Positions 1 through 7,055 of a stretch of DNA of 39,749 nucleotides are shown one piece after another; position 1 is the first letter of the stretch, and the number at the start of each line of letters is the position of its first letter. The notes under the pieces are model-generated. The model was not told where the DNA came from. It did no database searches and saw only the letters and a program-made list of their open reading frames with translations. Location: the IMG/VR virus record IMGVR_UViG_3300021057_000022, positions 1-39,749 of that record, one strand, 5' to 3'. A program made the translations under genes and the position numbers. Source of the stretch: a virus.

Positions 1-496
1 CGCAGGCGCGCTGGCGTCAATAGTTTATAATGCGCTGGTGCTTGCAGAGGAAATGAAACTCCCATTCAACGAGATTTGGGACGAAGTCCAGGGCGCGAAC
101 ATGAAGAAGACGCGAGCGAAAAAAGCTGGCGATTCCACCAGGTCGACTACGCTCGATGTCATCAAGCCTAAAGGATGGATGCCGCCGAACGTTGCCGGGA
201 TCTTGAACAAGCACGGCGCGGCTATCCCGCTCAAGATATTCAGGATCAACAGACACATACTTGGCGCATATGATCTGTCGCAGGCGATTCATTTGTATAA
301 GATGCATCGGAGCGACGCGATCGAGATATCCGTCGAGCTATCGGATGATGAACGTGTAAGCAATACGTGGCATCTATTCGGCGGCGCGACATATGCTCCT
401 GGAAAACGCGTGCGAGATTTGATTCCAGAAATAGAGCTACAGGCACCGCCTTTTATTATCGCAGCAGGTGGTGCTGGATTCACCGGAACTGTTTAA
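1..496 (+). CDS. MazG-like NTP pyrophosphohydrolase, 5'-truncated by window edge
   Basis: The frame is open from the window edge and ends at TAA 494-496, so only the C-terminal part is visible. The first ~70 residues match the end of the all-alpha MazG/phosphoribosyl-ATP pyrophosphohydrolase-like domain common in phages: a helix followed by EIWDEV, then ANMKK, then a DVIKPKGWMPP segment. Such enzymes hydrolyse nucleoside triphosphates to monophosphates; in phages they are usually taken to adjust nucleotide pools or alarmones. About 90 further residues after the domain are not recognised. The next gene is a dNMP kinase, which fits a nucleotide-pool module. The family call is fairly firm; the substrate is unknown. 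Confidence 0.7.
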   Translation, partial: AGALASIVYNALVLAEEMKLPFNEIWDEVQGANMKKTRAKKAGDSTRSTTLDVIKPKGWMPPNVAGILNKHGAAIPLKIFRINRHILGAYDLSQAIHLYKMHRSDAIEISVELSDDERVSNTWHLFGGATYAPGKRVRDLIPEIELQAPPFIIAAGGAGFTGTV

Positions 497-529
497 TTAT
501 ATTATCAGTTCTCCAACTAAAGTCGATCC

Positions 530-1033
530 ATGATTACGATATTCGAAGGTCCAGATGGATCTGGTAAATCGACGGCTGCGCTAGCATACGCAGAGGCAAC
601 GGGCGCAACGTATAAGCATTGGGGACAAGTCAATGATCCATTCGGCGAGTACGTTGGCTACCTGGCCGACGCAATTCCCGAAGGCTCCGATATCGTATTC
701 GATCGCTTCTACCAGAGCGAACTGGTGTATGGTCCACTGTTCCGGCAGTCAGAAAGGATTGGTAAAAGAAAGTGGCTACTCGAGTCGATATGCGCAGGTA
801 ATAAGGCGGTTGTCGTCTTGTGTATGCCGCCAGTTAAGGAGATCAAAGCTAATATCCAGGCAAGAAGCGACGGCGCAGATATGGACGGCGTGCCTGACAT
901 GATCGACTCGATATGCTTCGCGTACGTCGATATCCTGGGCGACCTGCCGTGGCTTCTTTACGACTACACGACATGCAATGGTAGTCTTATGGATATGATC
1001 GCAGAGACAAGATCTATTGCGTACTCAAGATGA
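530..1033 (+). CDS. Deoxynucleoside monophosphate kinase (thymidylate kinase-like)
   Basis: A 167-residue P-loop kinase. Walker A is GPDGSGKST at residues 7-15, and a DRFYQS segment at 58-63 corresponds to the DR(Y/F)xxS nucleotide-binding motif of thymidylate kinases. It should phosphorylate a dNMP to the dNDP in the cytoplasm. Its stop overlaps the start of the next gene (ATGA), a thymidylate-synthase-family enzyme, so the pair is probably translationally coupled. If that enzyme makes a modified pyrimidine nucleotide, this kinase would be the obvious next step, as gp1 is in T4; that link is inference. No clear Shine-Dalgarno site precedes ATG 530. Confidence 0.8.
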   Translation: MITIFEGPDGSGKSTAALAYAEATGATYKHWGQVNDPFGEYVGYLADAIPEGSDIVFDRFYQSELVYGPLFRQSERIGKRKWLLESICAGNKAVVVLCMPPVKEIKANIQARSDGADMDGVPDMIDSICFAYVDILGDLPWLLYDYTTCNGSLMDMIAETRSIAYSR

Positions 1034-1878
1034 TAGGGACGCATGTATATCCGACAGCAACGGCTGCCTGGGAAAAGATTATCCAGCAGCTGGTGGTAAC
1101 CGTTAACGGCGTCGCGCCGCGCGGCGAACCAACGCGCGAGATCCTTCATGCGTCAGTCGGATTCCCAATGTTTCATCCGGTTGTGACGCGAATTAACAGG
1201 CGCCTTAACTATAAGTTCATGGTAGCCGAGGCGCTGTGGATTTTGTCTGGGAGAGATGACGTCGGATACCTCGCTAAGCACAGTAGCAATATGCTTCAGT
1301 TTAGCGACGATGGTGTTACATTGTCCGGCGCATACGGACCGCGCGTCGCATCGCAATTTAGCTACGTGGTCGAGAAGCTTAGAGAAGACGAGTCGACCAG
1401 GCAGGCCGTACTTACCACGTGGGAACGTAATCCGGCGCCGTCAAAAGATATCCCGTGTACGATTGCGATTACGTTTAACATCAGGTATTCTTATCTGAAC
1501 GCGCATGTATTTATGCGCTCGAGCGACGCATGGCTCGGAGTACCGTATGACTTTTTCAGTTTCTCATGCATCGCGATGGGCATTCTTGCCGCGCTGAATG
1601 ACGGCCGGGAATCCGGCAATCGTATCTATCCAGGAGTCATATACTGGACGGCAGCCAGCAGTCATTTGTATGATCGAGATATAGCCAAAGCGGAGTCATG
1701 CCTGGGCATCGGGAACGGCAACTACGAGACCGAGGCGATTCCGCGTGCGTTTACAAACAATATGCAGGGATTTAAGGCTTTATGCGATGAGCTTGATAGA
1801 ATACAAACCTGCGCCGTCGTCGATCGTCCGCCATGGATTCCCAAAACCTTCGTTACGTCTGCATCAATAGTTAAGTAG
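1030..1878 (+). CDS. Thymidylate synthase family, dCMP-hydroxymethylase-like
   Basis: A 282-residue protein of the thymidylate synthase fold. The catalytic Cys lies in IPCTIAITF (Cys143), followed by the nucleotide-binding segment RSSDAWLGVPYDF (from Arg163) and a late SSHLYDRD segment matching the His/Tyr dUMP-binding motif. Where thymidylate synthases have Asn (Asn177 in E. coli, LPFN), this protein has Asp174 (VPYD). That change is the known mark of dCMP specificity in T4-type dCMP hydroxymethylase. I infer either a dCMP-directed enzyme or a divergent phage thymidylate synthase. The ATGA overlap with the upstream dNMP kinase supports one pathway. No glycosyltransferase or other hypermodification gene is visible in the window. 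Confidence 0.75.
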   Translation: MIGTHVYPTATAAWEKIIQQLVVTVNGVAPRGEPTREILHASVGFPMFHPVVTRINRRLNYKFMVAEALWILSGRDDVGYLAKHSSNMLQFSDDGVTLSGAYGPRVASQFSYVVEKLREDESTRQAVLTTWERNPAPSKDIPCTIAITFNIRYSYLNAHVFMRSSDAWLGVPYDFFSFSCIAMGILAALNDGRESGNRIYPGVIYWTAASSHLYDRDIAKAESCLGIGNGNYETEAIPRAFTNNMQGFKALCDELDRIQTCAVVDRPPWIPKTFVTSASIVK

Positions 1879-1913
1879 CAATGCTAAGCAGGAAACGAAT
1901 CGCGAGGAATAAC

Positions 1914-2210
1914 ATGATCCAGGCAACGCTTCGCGACGTCATCGAAATAGTCAACCAGCCTGTCAGCGAAAAGCTTACGCAGTTCGAATTAAAAAAAGCA
2001 GCCAAATACTTAGAGCTTGGCCAGGAGAAACTGGGAGAAGCTTGGGGCGAGCTTAAGCCATCGCTCAGACGCACGCGGATATCCGTCAACGGCTATATGC
2101 GTGGCCGAACCGCGATATCGCTCGAGTTATCCTGGGCAACGCGCGTTCTATTAGCCAGAAAGATCCGGATCGAGAACCCGGACGTACAAATACCGGATTA
2201 CTTGTTGTAA
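1914..2210 (+). CDS. Hypothetical protein, small
   Basis: I do not recognise this protein. The ORF can begin at ATG 1881, three bases after the preceding stop, but ATG 1914 has a good Shine-Dalgarno-like GAGGA just upstream, so I prefer it (98 residues). The product is basic and largely helical, with a Lys/Arg-rich centre and a C-terminus ending in a Pro-Asp-Tyr-Leu-Leu segment. It sits in the rightward cluster between the nucleotide enzymes and the nuclease genes. Confidence 0.55.
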   Translation: MIQATLRDVIEIVNQPVSEKLTQFELKKAAKYLELGQEKLGEAWGELKPSLRRTRISVNGYMRGRTAISLELSWATRVLLARKIRIENPDVQIPDYLL

Positions 2211-2230
2211 ACATCGATGAGGAGCGATGT

Positions 2231-2755
2231 ATGGCAGCCAAGAAAAAGCTTAGCGATCAAGACCGCCGGATAGCTAATCATATAGCTATTATCAAACTTA
2301 AAGGCGTCAGGAATCAACATCAGCCGCTAGACGAGCAGCGTAAGCGGTTGTACATGAATGCTTGCGCCGAGATCGCAGTATGCACGAGCCTCGGCCACCA
2401 GTATCGCGGCGCCCAGATAGGCGGCGTTCCTATCGGTATTTCGATCGGGCCGTTAAAGATCAGGGTCGCATACTCGAGCGTTGCAGGCGGAAGACTAATG
2501 GTCAATGAACAATGCTCGCAAGCAGACGTTTTCGTGTTGTGCGAAGGCAGCGACAAGGAGGTGGAGATCATAGGATGGATACCTGCCGAGCATTTCAAAA
2601 CCGCTGCCTATATCAAAGAGCAGCGCGGGAACACGACGTATGTGGTCGACAGGCACAAGCTGCAGCCGTTAGCTAGATTACAAGACCTCGTTGATGAAAA
2701 GATTGCGTCCGCTCGAGAACGAAATCGTAATATCGAGTCGAATCAAGGAGCATGA
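2231..2755 (+). CDS. Conserved phage protein, possible nuclease-fold
   Basis: A 174-residue protein starting at ATG 2231 behind a strong GAGGAG site. An Ala-Glu helix (residues ~45-55), a central beta segment (KIRVAYSS) and a late VEIIGWIPAEHFK segment resemble a widespread family of phage proteins with this order of elements. I recall that family as possibly related to the PD-(D/E)XK nuclease fold, but I cannot point to a complete active site, so the function is open. It precedes a certain VRR-NUC nuclease and a Spo11-like gene. Confidence 0.6.
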   Translation: MAAKKKLSDQDRRIANHIAIIKLKGVRNQHQPLDEQRKRLYMNACAEIAVCTSLGHQYRGAQIGGVPIGISIGPLKIRVAYSSVAGGRLMVNEQCSQADVFVLCEGSDKEVEIIGWIPAEHFKTAAYIKEQRGNTTYVVDRHKLQPLARLQDLVDEKIASARERNRNIESNQGA

Positions 2756-2891
2756 CGGTAAGGTATTGAAGCTGCCCGTAGGCAGCAGGTACATCAAGCT
2801 TAAAACGCTGGCTGGAGAAACTATCAATTACTTACAAGCAGACTGCGTAGATGGATTCGGGCGCCGAGTATTCGAGGAGGATACCTGTTAA
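2694..2891 (+). CDS. Hypothetical small protein
   Basis: About 65 residues from ATG 2694 (TTG 2691 is also possible). It overlaps the end of the preceding gene by 62 nt and the probable start of the VRR-NUC gene by 41 nt. It fills an otherwise empty gap, and its predicted strands (KVLKLPVGSRYIKLKTL) look like a real small domain. No known family is recognised. The long overlaps lower the confidence. Confidence 0.45.
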   Translation: MKRLRPLENEIVISSRIKEHDGKVLKLPVGSRYIKLKTLAGETINYLQADCVDGFGRRVFEEDTC

Positions 2892-3303
2892 CATTCGAGA
2901 TATACTGCCGAACATTAGATCGGACCTATATCATTTTGTTAACGACGAACGCAATGAGATGACGCAGTTCTTCCGCTGGGCAAAATCATGCGAGCGGATA
3001 TTCCCTGAACTCGCGTTGCTCTACGCTATCCCGAACGGACTTAAGCGCGACGGTACAAGGAGCGAGGTAGGTACGCGATCTGGAATTCCAGATATCCATC
3101 TGCCTGCCAGGTCTGGCAGTTTCTCGAGTCTGTATATTGAAATGAAAGTTGGAGACAACGATACATCGAGAGAACAAGACGCGTGGCTAAAGAAACTGCA
3201 TGCCGCAGGTAATGCTGTTTGCGTTGCTTACGGCTGGATACAGGCTGCATGGTTCACGGTTGAGTACCTGACTGACCCAGATGACTTTGTGAGCGGACCA
3301 TAA
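2851..3303 (+). CDS. VRR-NUC domain nuclease
   Basis: A 150-residue single-domain nuclease of the VRR-NUC branch of the PD-(D/E)XK superfamily. AIPNG at 59-63 is followed by GIPDIHLP with Asp81, YIEMKVG with Glu97 and Lys99, and a helix with Gln109 (SREQDAWLKKL), which together form the D...ExK...Q active site. Stand-alone phage members are thought to act as structure-specific nucleases, for example on flaps or Holliday junctions. The start is uncertain: ATG 2851 lies inside the previous gene, while ATG 2959 would give a shorter protein that keeps the whole domain. The stop overlaps the next start (TAATG), implying coupling to the Spo11/TOPRIM gene. Confidence 0.8.
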   Translation: MDSGAEYSRRIPVNIRDILPNIRSDLYHFVNDERNEMTQFFRWAKSCERIFPELALLYAIPNGLKRDGTRSEVGTRSGIPDIHLPARSGSFSSLYIEMKVGDNDTSREQDAWLKKLHAAGNAVCVAYGWIQAAWFTVEYLTDPDDFVSGP

Positions 3304-4269
3304 TGCCGAGAATAGCCTACATAGAAAAGCGATTCAGCCGCAAGAACTACCAGCTAATCGATACGGTCAATGGAATCATTGATGAGTACCTGGATGCTGG
3401 ATTCGATCTAACGTTGCGCCAGCTATACTATCAGCTCGTGGCGCGCGACATAATTCCTAACTCCCAAAAAGAATACAAGCGGCTTGGCGACGTCGTATCC
3501 GAAGCCAGGTTAGCCGGCCATATCGACTGGAATGCGATCGTCGACAGAACCAGGAATCTTAGAGGCGGATCGCATTGGAATGAACCGCAATCAATAATCC
3601 TGTCTGCAACAAGATCTTATGCTATTGATAAGTGGGCAGCGCAGCCGAATCGCGTAGAAGTCTGGGTCGAAAAGGACGCGCTGATCGGCGTGATAGAACA
3701 CGCGTGCCAGCCGCTCGATGTAAACTGTTTCTCGTGCCGCGGATATACGTCGCAATCCGAGATGTGGGTCGCGGCCGAGCGTCACATAGGTTACGAGTCG
3801 CAGGAAGCAGCAGCCTATCGTGCTTCACCTCGGAGATCATGATCCGTCCGGCATCGATATGACGCGCGATATCGAAGAACGGCTAGCGATGTTTGGAGCG
3901 AATACGATCGTCGAGAGGATCGCGCTGAACATGGACCAGGTACGACAATATAATCCTCCGCCTAACCCGGCAAAGGTTACGGATACCAGGTTCAAGGCAT
4001 ATCAGCGACGCTACGGTGTTAAGTCCTGGGAGCTCGATGCACTAGATCCGAGGACGCTTGCAAACCTGATCCAGGCAACAATTATTAAGTATCGCGATGA
4101 ATCTGCGTGGCGCGTCGCTGTTACTAAGGAAGAAGCCGAGCGTAAAGATCTCAGCGATATCTATACGCGATACCAGGATGTAACCGCATTCCTGGGCGAC
4201 CTACCGCCAGTATCCATGTTACCGAAGCGAGACGCAAGGTATGCGTTCTATAGACATCGAGGAGCGTGA
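3303..4269 (+). CDS. Spo11/Topo VI A-like TOPRIM protein, interrupted by a frameshift
   Basis: Two frames together encode one protein. Frame one (3303-3842) has TLRQLYYQLV at 37-46, like the catalytic-Tyr motif of Spo11 and topoisomerase VI A, then VEKDA with Glu123, the TOPRIM glutamate. It then runs into a false C-terminus ending at TGA 3840. The other frame resumes with HLGDHDPSGIDM, the TOPRIM DxD motif, and continues to 4269. The shift must lie between TAG 3787-3789 of the second frame and 3840; the join is probably near 3805-3815 (gaagcagcagcc), one base out of register. Intact phage relatives encode this as one ~310-residue protein. It could be a real mutation, an assembly indel, or a +1 programmed shift. 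Confidence 0.8.
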
Positions 4270-4275
4270 GAAGAA

Positions 4276-4375
4276 GCCGGAGTGGCGGAAATGGTTAGAC
4301 GTCCGGCCCTATCGGGCCGAGGCTTGAGAACCTAGGATAACTCAAGCAATGCGGGTTCGAATCCCGTCTCCGGTA
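4276..4375 (+). tRNA. Class II tRNA-like gene, probably tRNA-Leu, abnormal
   Basis: The acceptor stem is GCCGGAG 4276-4282 with CTCCGGT 4368-4374. The D-arm is of leucine type (TGGCGGAAATGGTTAGAC). The T-arm is GCGGG-TTCGAAT-CCCGT. There is a long variable stem, GCTTGAG 4322-4328 with CTCAAGC 4341-4347. The oddities are a 12-nt variable loop, a length of 100 nt, and an anticodon arm (CGGCC 4304-4308, GGCCG 4315-4319) whose loop, CTATCG, has 6 nt instead of 7, so no normal anticodon can be assigned. CCA is not encoded (the sequence continues ACAG). It may be decayed, or may have a non-decoding role. Confidence 0.7.
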
Positions 4376-4482
4376 CAGATTGTAACAAACTCGTGAGACT
4401 GTAAGATTTCTTGCGGCAAGCTGTTTGCTTTCTATTAGGCGTCTGCTTATCTTGTGCCAAGTCAAACAAACGATAGCTGACG

Positions 4483-4701
4483 ATGAAACTTATCAAACGC
4501 TCTGCCGACTCTGATATCGTCCTCCGTAGCGACGATATGATCTACCGCCGCTCTAGCCAGGGCAGATGGGACGTTCGCGAAGATGATACATATGCTCCGG
4601 TTGGCGGGAAATACGCCGATAATCTTGAGCAAGAGTATCAAGCCGAGTCTGCGCGTTTCGACGAGGTTCATAAGCGATTCGTCGAAAGAACCCGTCGCTA
4701 G
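4483..4701 (+). CDS. Hypothetical protein, 72 residues
   Basis: Not recognised. It is a charged, soluble protein: an N-terminal beta-rich half, then a C-terminal Glu/Arg-rich helix ending in RTRR. It is the first gene after the tRNA-like element, behind a ~107-nt spacer in which I see no convincing promoter. It is preceded by an AGCTGACG segment and has no strong Shine-Dalgarno site. Confidence 0.55.
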   Translation: MKLIKRSADSDIVLRSDDMIYRRSSQGRWDVREDDTYAPVGGKYADNLEQEYQAESARFDEVHKRFVERTRR

Positions 4702-4726
4702 GTAAAATCCAGAAAGTTTTACAGCC

Positions 4727-4927
4727 ATGAGAAATCCAGAGATCCCATATCTACAAGCCGTCCGGCGATACGACAAGAATGCCGCCAAGCAGATAATTGC
4801 CGATGCAGAAGGCGATAATGATCTAGCGGAGGAGTGGGCGCGCGACCTGTGGCTCAAATGGGAGCGCGATGAGCAGCACGAGATCGAGATCTACGGCGCG
4901 CCGTATCCGTTCGCGCAGCCGAGCTAA
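4727..4927 (+). CDS. Hypothetical protein, 66 residues
   Basis: Not recognised. It is a small acidic protein, mostly helical (AAKQIIADAEG, then a Trp-rich EEWARDLWLKWER stretch). It is the last gene of the rightward block. The leftward lysis genes end at 5014, so transcription converges in the 86-nt gap 4928-5013. That gap holds only a weak inverted repeat (CGGAA...TTCCG) and no clear intrinsic terminator. Confidence 0.55.
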   Translation: MRNPEIPYLQAVRRYDKNAAKQIIADAEGDNDLAEEWARDLWLKWERDEQHEIEIYGAPYPFAQPS

Positions 4928-5013
4928 AAGTCGCAGTACTTCGAATTCTCAAAATCTACGGAAACCGCCGGGAGATCTTCCGCACAGAGAACGCTCGACG
5001 CGCACAGACATCG

Positions 5014-5781
5014 CTAATACATGACGTGGAACCCAACGACTGCGCCGACTGCGATCCCGCCAACAATTAGCACTTTGCGTAGTCGTCGCTCACTACGCGC
5101 CAGTCGCTCGAGCCTAAATTCAATCTTATCTCTGTTCCATAGCTCCTCCTCGTACATGGATTGCATGAGGAGGAGCTTTTCCGCTGTTACGCCGTGCAAC
5201 GCGACTTGTTCGCGTAAGGCTACTATTTCGAGCGAGTCGACATGGATTATCTGATCCTGACTAAGAATGATCCTCTCGAATCCGGGAATGGTTTCGAGTA
5301 TAAGGTTGCGGTAGTCTACGGCAGCCGGCTTAGGGAACACGTATGCGTCATTCCGCCAGAGCTGCGTGCGGAAGTTTACACCGATCCTAGCGGAGAACAA
5401 AGAATCAAGTTCTCTACCAAGCTCATCATTAGACCCTGAATACGTCGTATCGGCAGCGCTCGAGACCGTCGATCTAAATGCTGCCATGACAGTTTTCAAG
5501 CTGTCGCTTGACGCGTGGAGTCTGTCGGCGCGCTCGGCTAAACCGGCTATCTCAATCTCCATCGCATCGATATCCCGTTCTAGGTGCCTACGTTCAGTTC
5601 TAAGGCGCTCATTTTCGAACCTGAGCCTGGACACCTCCGACGAATCGCAGCCCCGGAGAATCGATCCTAGGCCGTACCAGGCGGTCAATACGACAATGAT
5701 TCCAATAACCAGCCTGACGGTAGGCGGAACAGACGATATGACGCGCCCGAATGTAACGTTATGCTGCGATCTGCTTTTCAC
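5014..5781 (-). CDS. Spanin-like protein with two membrane segments and coiled coils
   Basis: A 255-residue protein with a basic N-terminus, a transmembrane segment at about 21-41, a heptad-rich coiled coil at about 48-85 (SRLRFENERLRTERRHLERD), a middle region, a second coiled coil at about 195-235 and a second hydrophobic segment at the very C-terminus (~238-252). It directly follows the holin and overlaps it by 23 nt. Position and architecture suggest an Rz-like or unimolecular-spanin-like role in outer-membrane disruption. No lipobox is seen, and the C-terminal hydrophobic segment would replace a lipoprotein anchor. The function is inferred from context, not from a family match. Confidence 0.55.
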   Translation of the reverse strand: MKSRSQHNVTFGRVISSVPPTVRLVIGIIVVLTAWYGLGSILRGCDSSEVSRLRFENERLRTERRHLERDIDAMEIEIAGLAERADRLHASSDSLKTVMAAFRSTVSSAADTTYSGSNDELGRELDSLFSARIGVNFRTQLWRNDAYVFPKPAAVDYRNLILETIPGFERIILSQDQIIHVDSLEIVALREQVALHGVTAEKLLLMQSMYEEELWNRDKIEFRLERLARSERRLRKVLIVGGIAVGAVVGFHVMY

Positions 5782-6310
5782 TTACTTCTTCGTCTAAAAG
5801 GTCGGCGATCTCTGCCTCCGGCTTAAATCGCTTGATTAGCCTCGCGATCTTCGATAGAACACGCTTTGAGCCGGTTATGTTTTCAATAATCGAAACGCCT
5901 TCGGTCCAGCATGCCCACAGTAGGCCGAAGTTTCCAAGCTCCTCTATGATAGGACCTACAACCGGGAGCTCGTCGAAAGCATTCGACATCCCTATAAGCA
6001 CGTAGCAGACGCCCAGGTATTCAAGCATCTTTAGCGTCGCGCCGCGCGCAAAGCGCTTGAATGAGAAATTAGATCCGTTCAGAACTGACCGGTATGTTCC
6101 GGCGAATAAGTCAAAGACGATTAGCGTAATAAGAAAGAGAATAAGCACTGGCTCGGTCGCGAATAGTTCTCCGTACAATCCCAGCGCGCGCTTAATAATC
6201 TCGAGCCCAGCTGCAATAATGATAGACAGCACGGCTTTAATTTTCCAGTCCTCAGCCAGCTCGAGAAATGGTTGTAGCAACATCGTCTTATATGACATAC
6301 CTACGTGCAT
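5759..6310 (-). CDS. Holin (phage holin 4-like)
   Basis: A 183-residue membrane protein with hydrophobic segments at about 23-40, 53-73, 92-110 and 128-145. The second segment ends in DLFAGTY, followed by SFKRFARGATLKMLEYL, the arrangement typical of the phage holin 4 family. It would form lesions in the inner membrane that release the endolysin encoded immediately upstream. A GAGGAG site lies just before ATG 6310; ATG 6298 is an alternative. The C-terminal tail is charged and cytoplasmic. Confidence 0.75.
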   Translation of the reverse strand: MHVGMSYKTMLLQPFLELAEDWKIKAVLSIIIAAGLEIIKRALGLYGELFATEPVLILFLITLIVFDLFAGTYRSVLNGSNFSFKRFARGATLKMLEYLGVCYVLIGMSNAFDELPVVGPIIEELGNFGLLWACWTEGVSIIENITGSKRVLSKIARLIKRFKPEAEIADLLDEEVSEKQIAA

Positions 6311-7054
6311 TTAGTTACTCCTCACAGGCGGCTCTATGCAAACGTGGATATGGTTGTCATGCCCTGAAACCTTTTTACATATAGGTCTCCCGTTTATCGT
6401 TTCGCGCAACAGCTCCGGGTCGTTGAAATATACGATCGAAACCATTGATTGGTTAAGCAGCGCATGAATTTGTGCGCGCGTCGCGAGCCGGTCGTATTCT
6501 CTTGACATCCACACTGCGCCGCTCCAGTCATCAGGATCTTTCTTAGGCAGTCGCAAGTCGATATCGAGCCCGGTTTCATGGCCGGCATGATCCGGTGTAT
6601 CACCACCTAGCTCGAGCGAAGCATCGTTGATAAGCATCGGAGACCTATCGTGCTCTTTCGCAAACTTCGTGTAGTAAGCTTCCGCTGCTTTAGATAATGT
6701 ATCAGCAAGCCATGACGTACCGAAGTCATGCTTATCTTTCTTATCAATAGCCTCGGCGTTTACGAATCCTGTTCCTTTTTCGGGCATCCTTATCCAGAAA
6801 GGCGTATTAGTTGCCTCGAGCCATCTGTGCGTTTCGCCACCGACATCGATCCGGCCGTCGCCACCAATCATTCGTCTGCCGACGATAACAGACTGGAACA
6901 ACCTTATGGAGTAGATAGTCTTCGGTCCTATCAGCCCATCGCTGACTCCATTGTAGAACCCGAGAGCTTTAAGCCGGTCCTGGATCTTACGGACGTCAGT
7001 CGGGTAATTCCGGCCGCCGATTCCAACTGAAGCCGCCAAAATAATCTTAGCCAT
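6311..7054 (-). CDS. Endolysin: peptidoglycan-binding domain plus MepA-like LAS peptidase
   Basis: Residue numbers are from ATG 7054. An N-terminal peptidoglycan-binding type 1 domain covers about 15-60 (DVRKIQDRLKALGFYNG, then DGLIGPKT). It is followed by a zinc endopeptidase domain with HETGLDID (His159, Asp164) and HDNHIHV (His235, His237), the ligand pattern of LAS/M74 murein endopeptidases such as MepA. It should cut peptide cross-links in the cell wall. An upstream ATG at 7081 lies inside the tail gene; ATG 7054 is right after that gene's stop and is the better start. No signal peptide is evident beyond a weakly hydrophobic N-terminus, so export by the holin is likely. Confidence 0.85.
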   Translation of the reverse strand: MAKIILAASVGIGGRNYPTDVRKIQDRLKALGFYNGVSDGLIGPKTIYSIRLFQSVIVGRRMIGGDGRIDVGGETHRWLEATNTPFWIRMPEKGTGFVNAEAIDKKDKHDFGTSWLADTLSKAAEAYYTKFAKEHDRSPMLINDASLELGGDTPDHAGHETGLDIDLRLPKKDPDDWSGAVWMSREYDRLATRAQIHALLNQSMVSIVYFNDPELLRETINGRPICKKVSGHDNHIHVCIEPPVRSN

Positions 7055-7055
7055 C

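Noticed and set aside
4378-4482. Bacteroidetes-type promoter (TTTG, 20 nt, TATCTTG)
   Set aside because: An incomplete match, and other signals in the window are sigma70-like, so the evidence is too weak.
4928-5013. Bidirectional terminator in the convergent gap
   Set aside because: Only a 5-bp repeat with a long loop and no U-tract on either strand.
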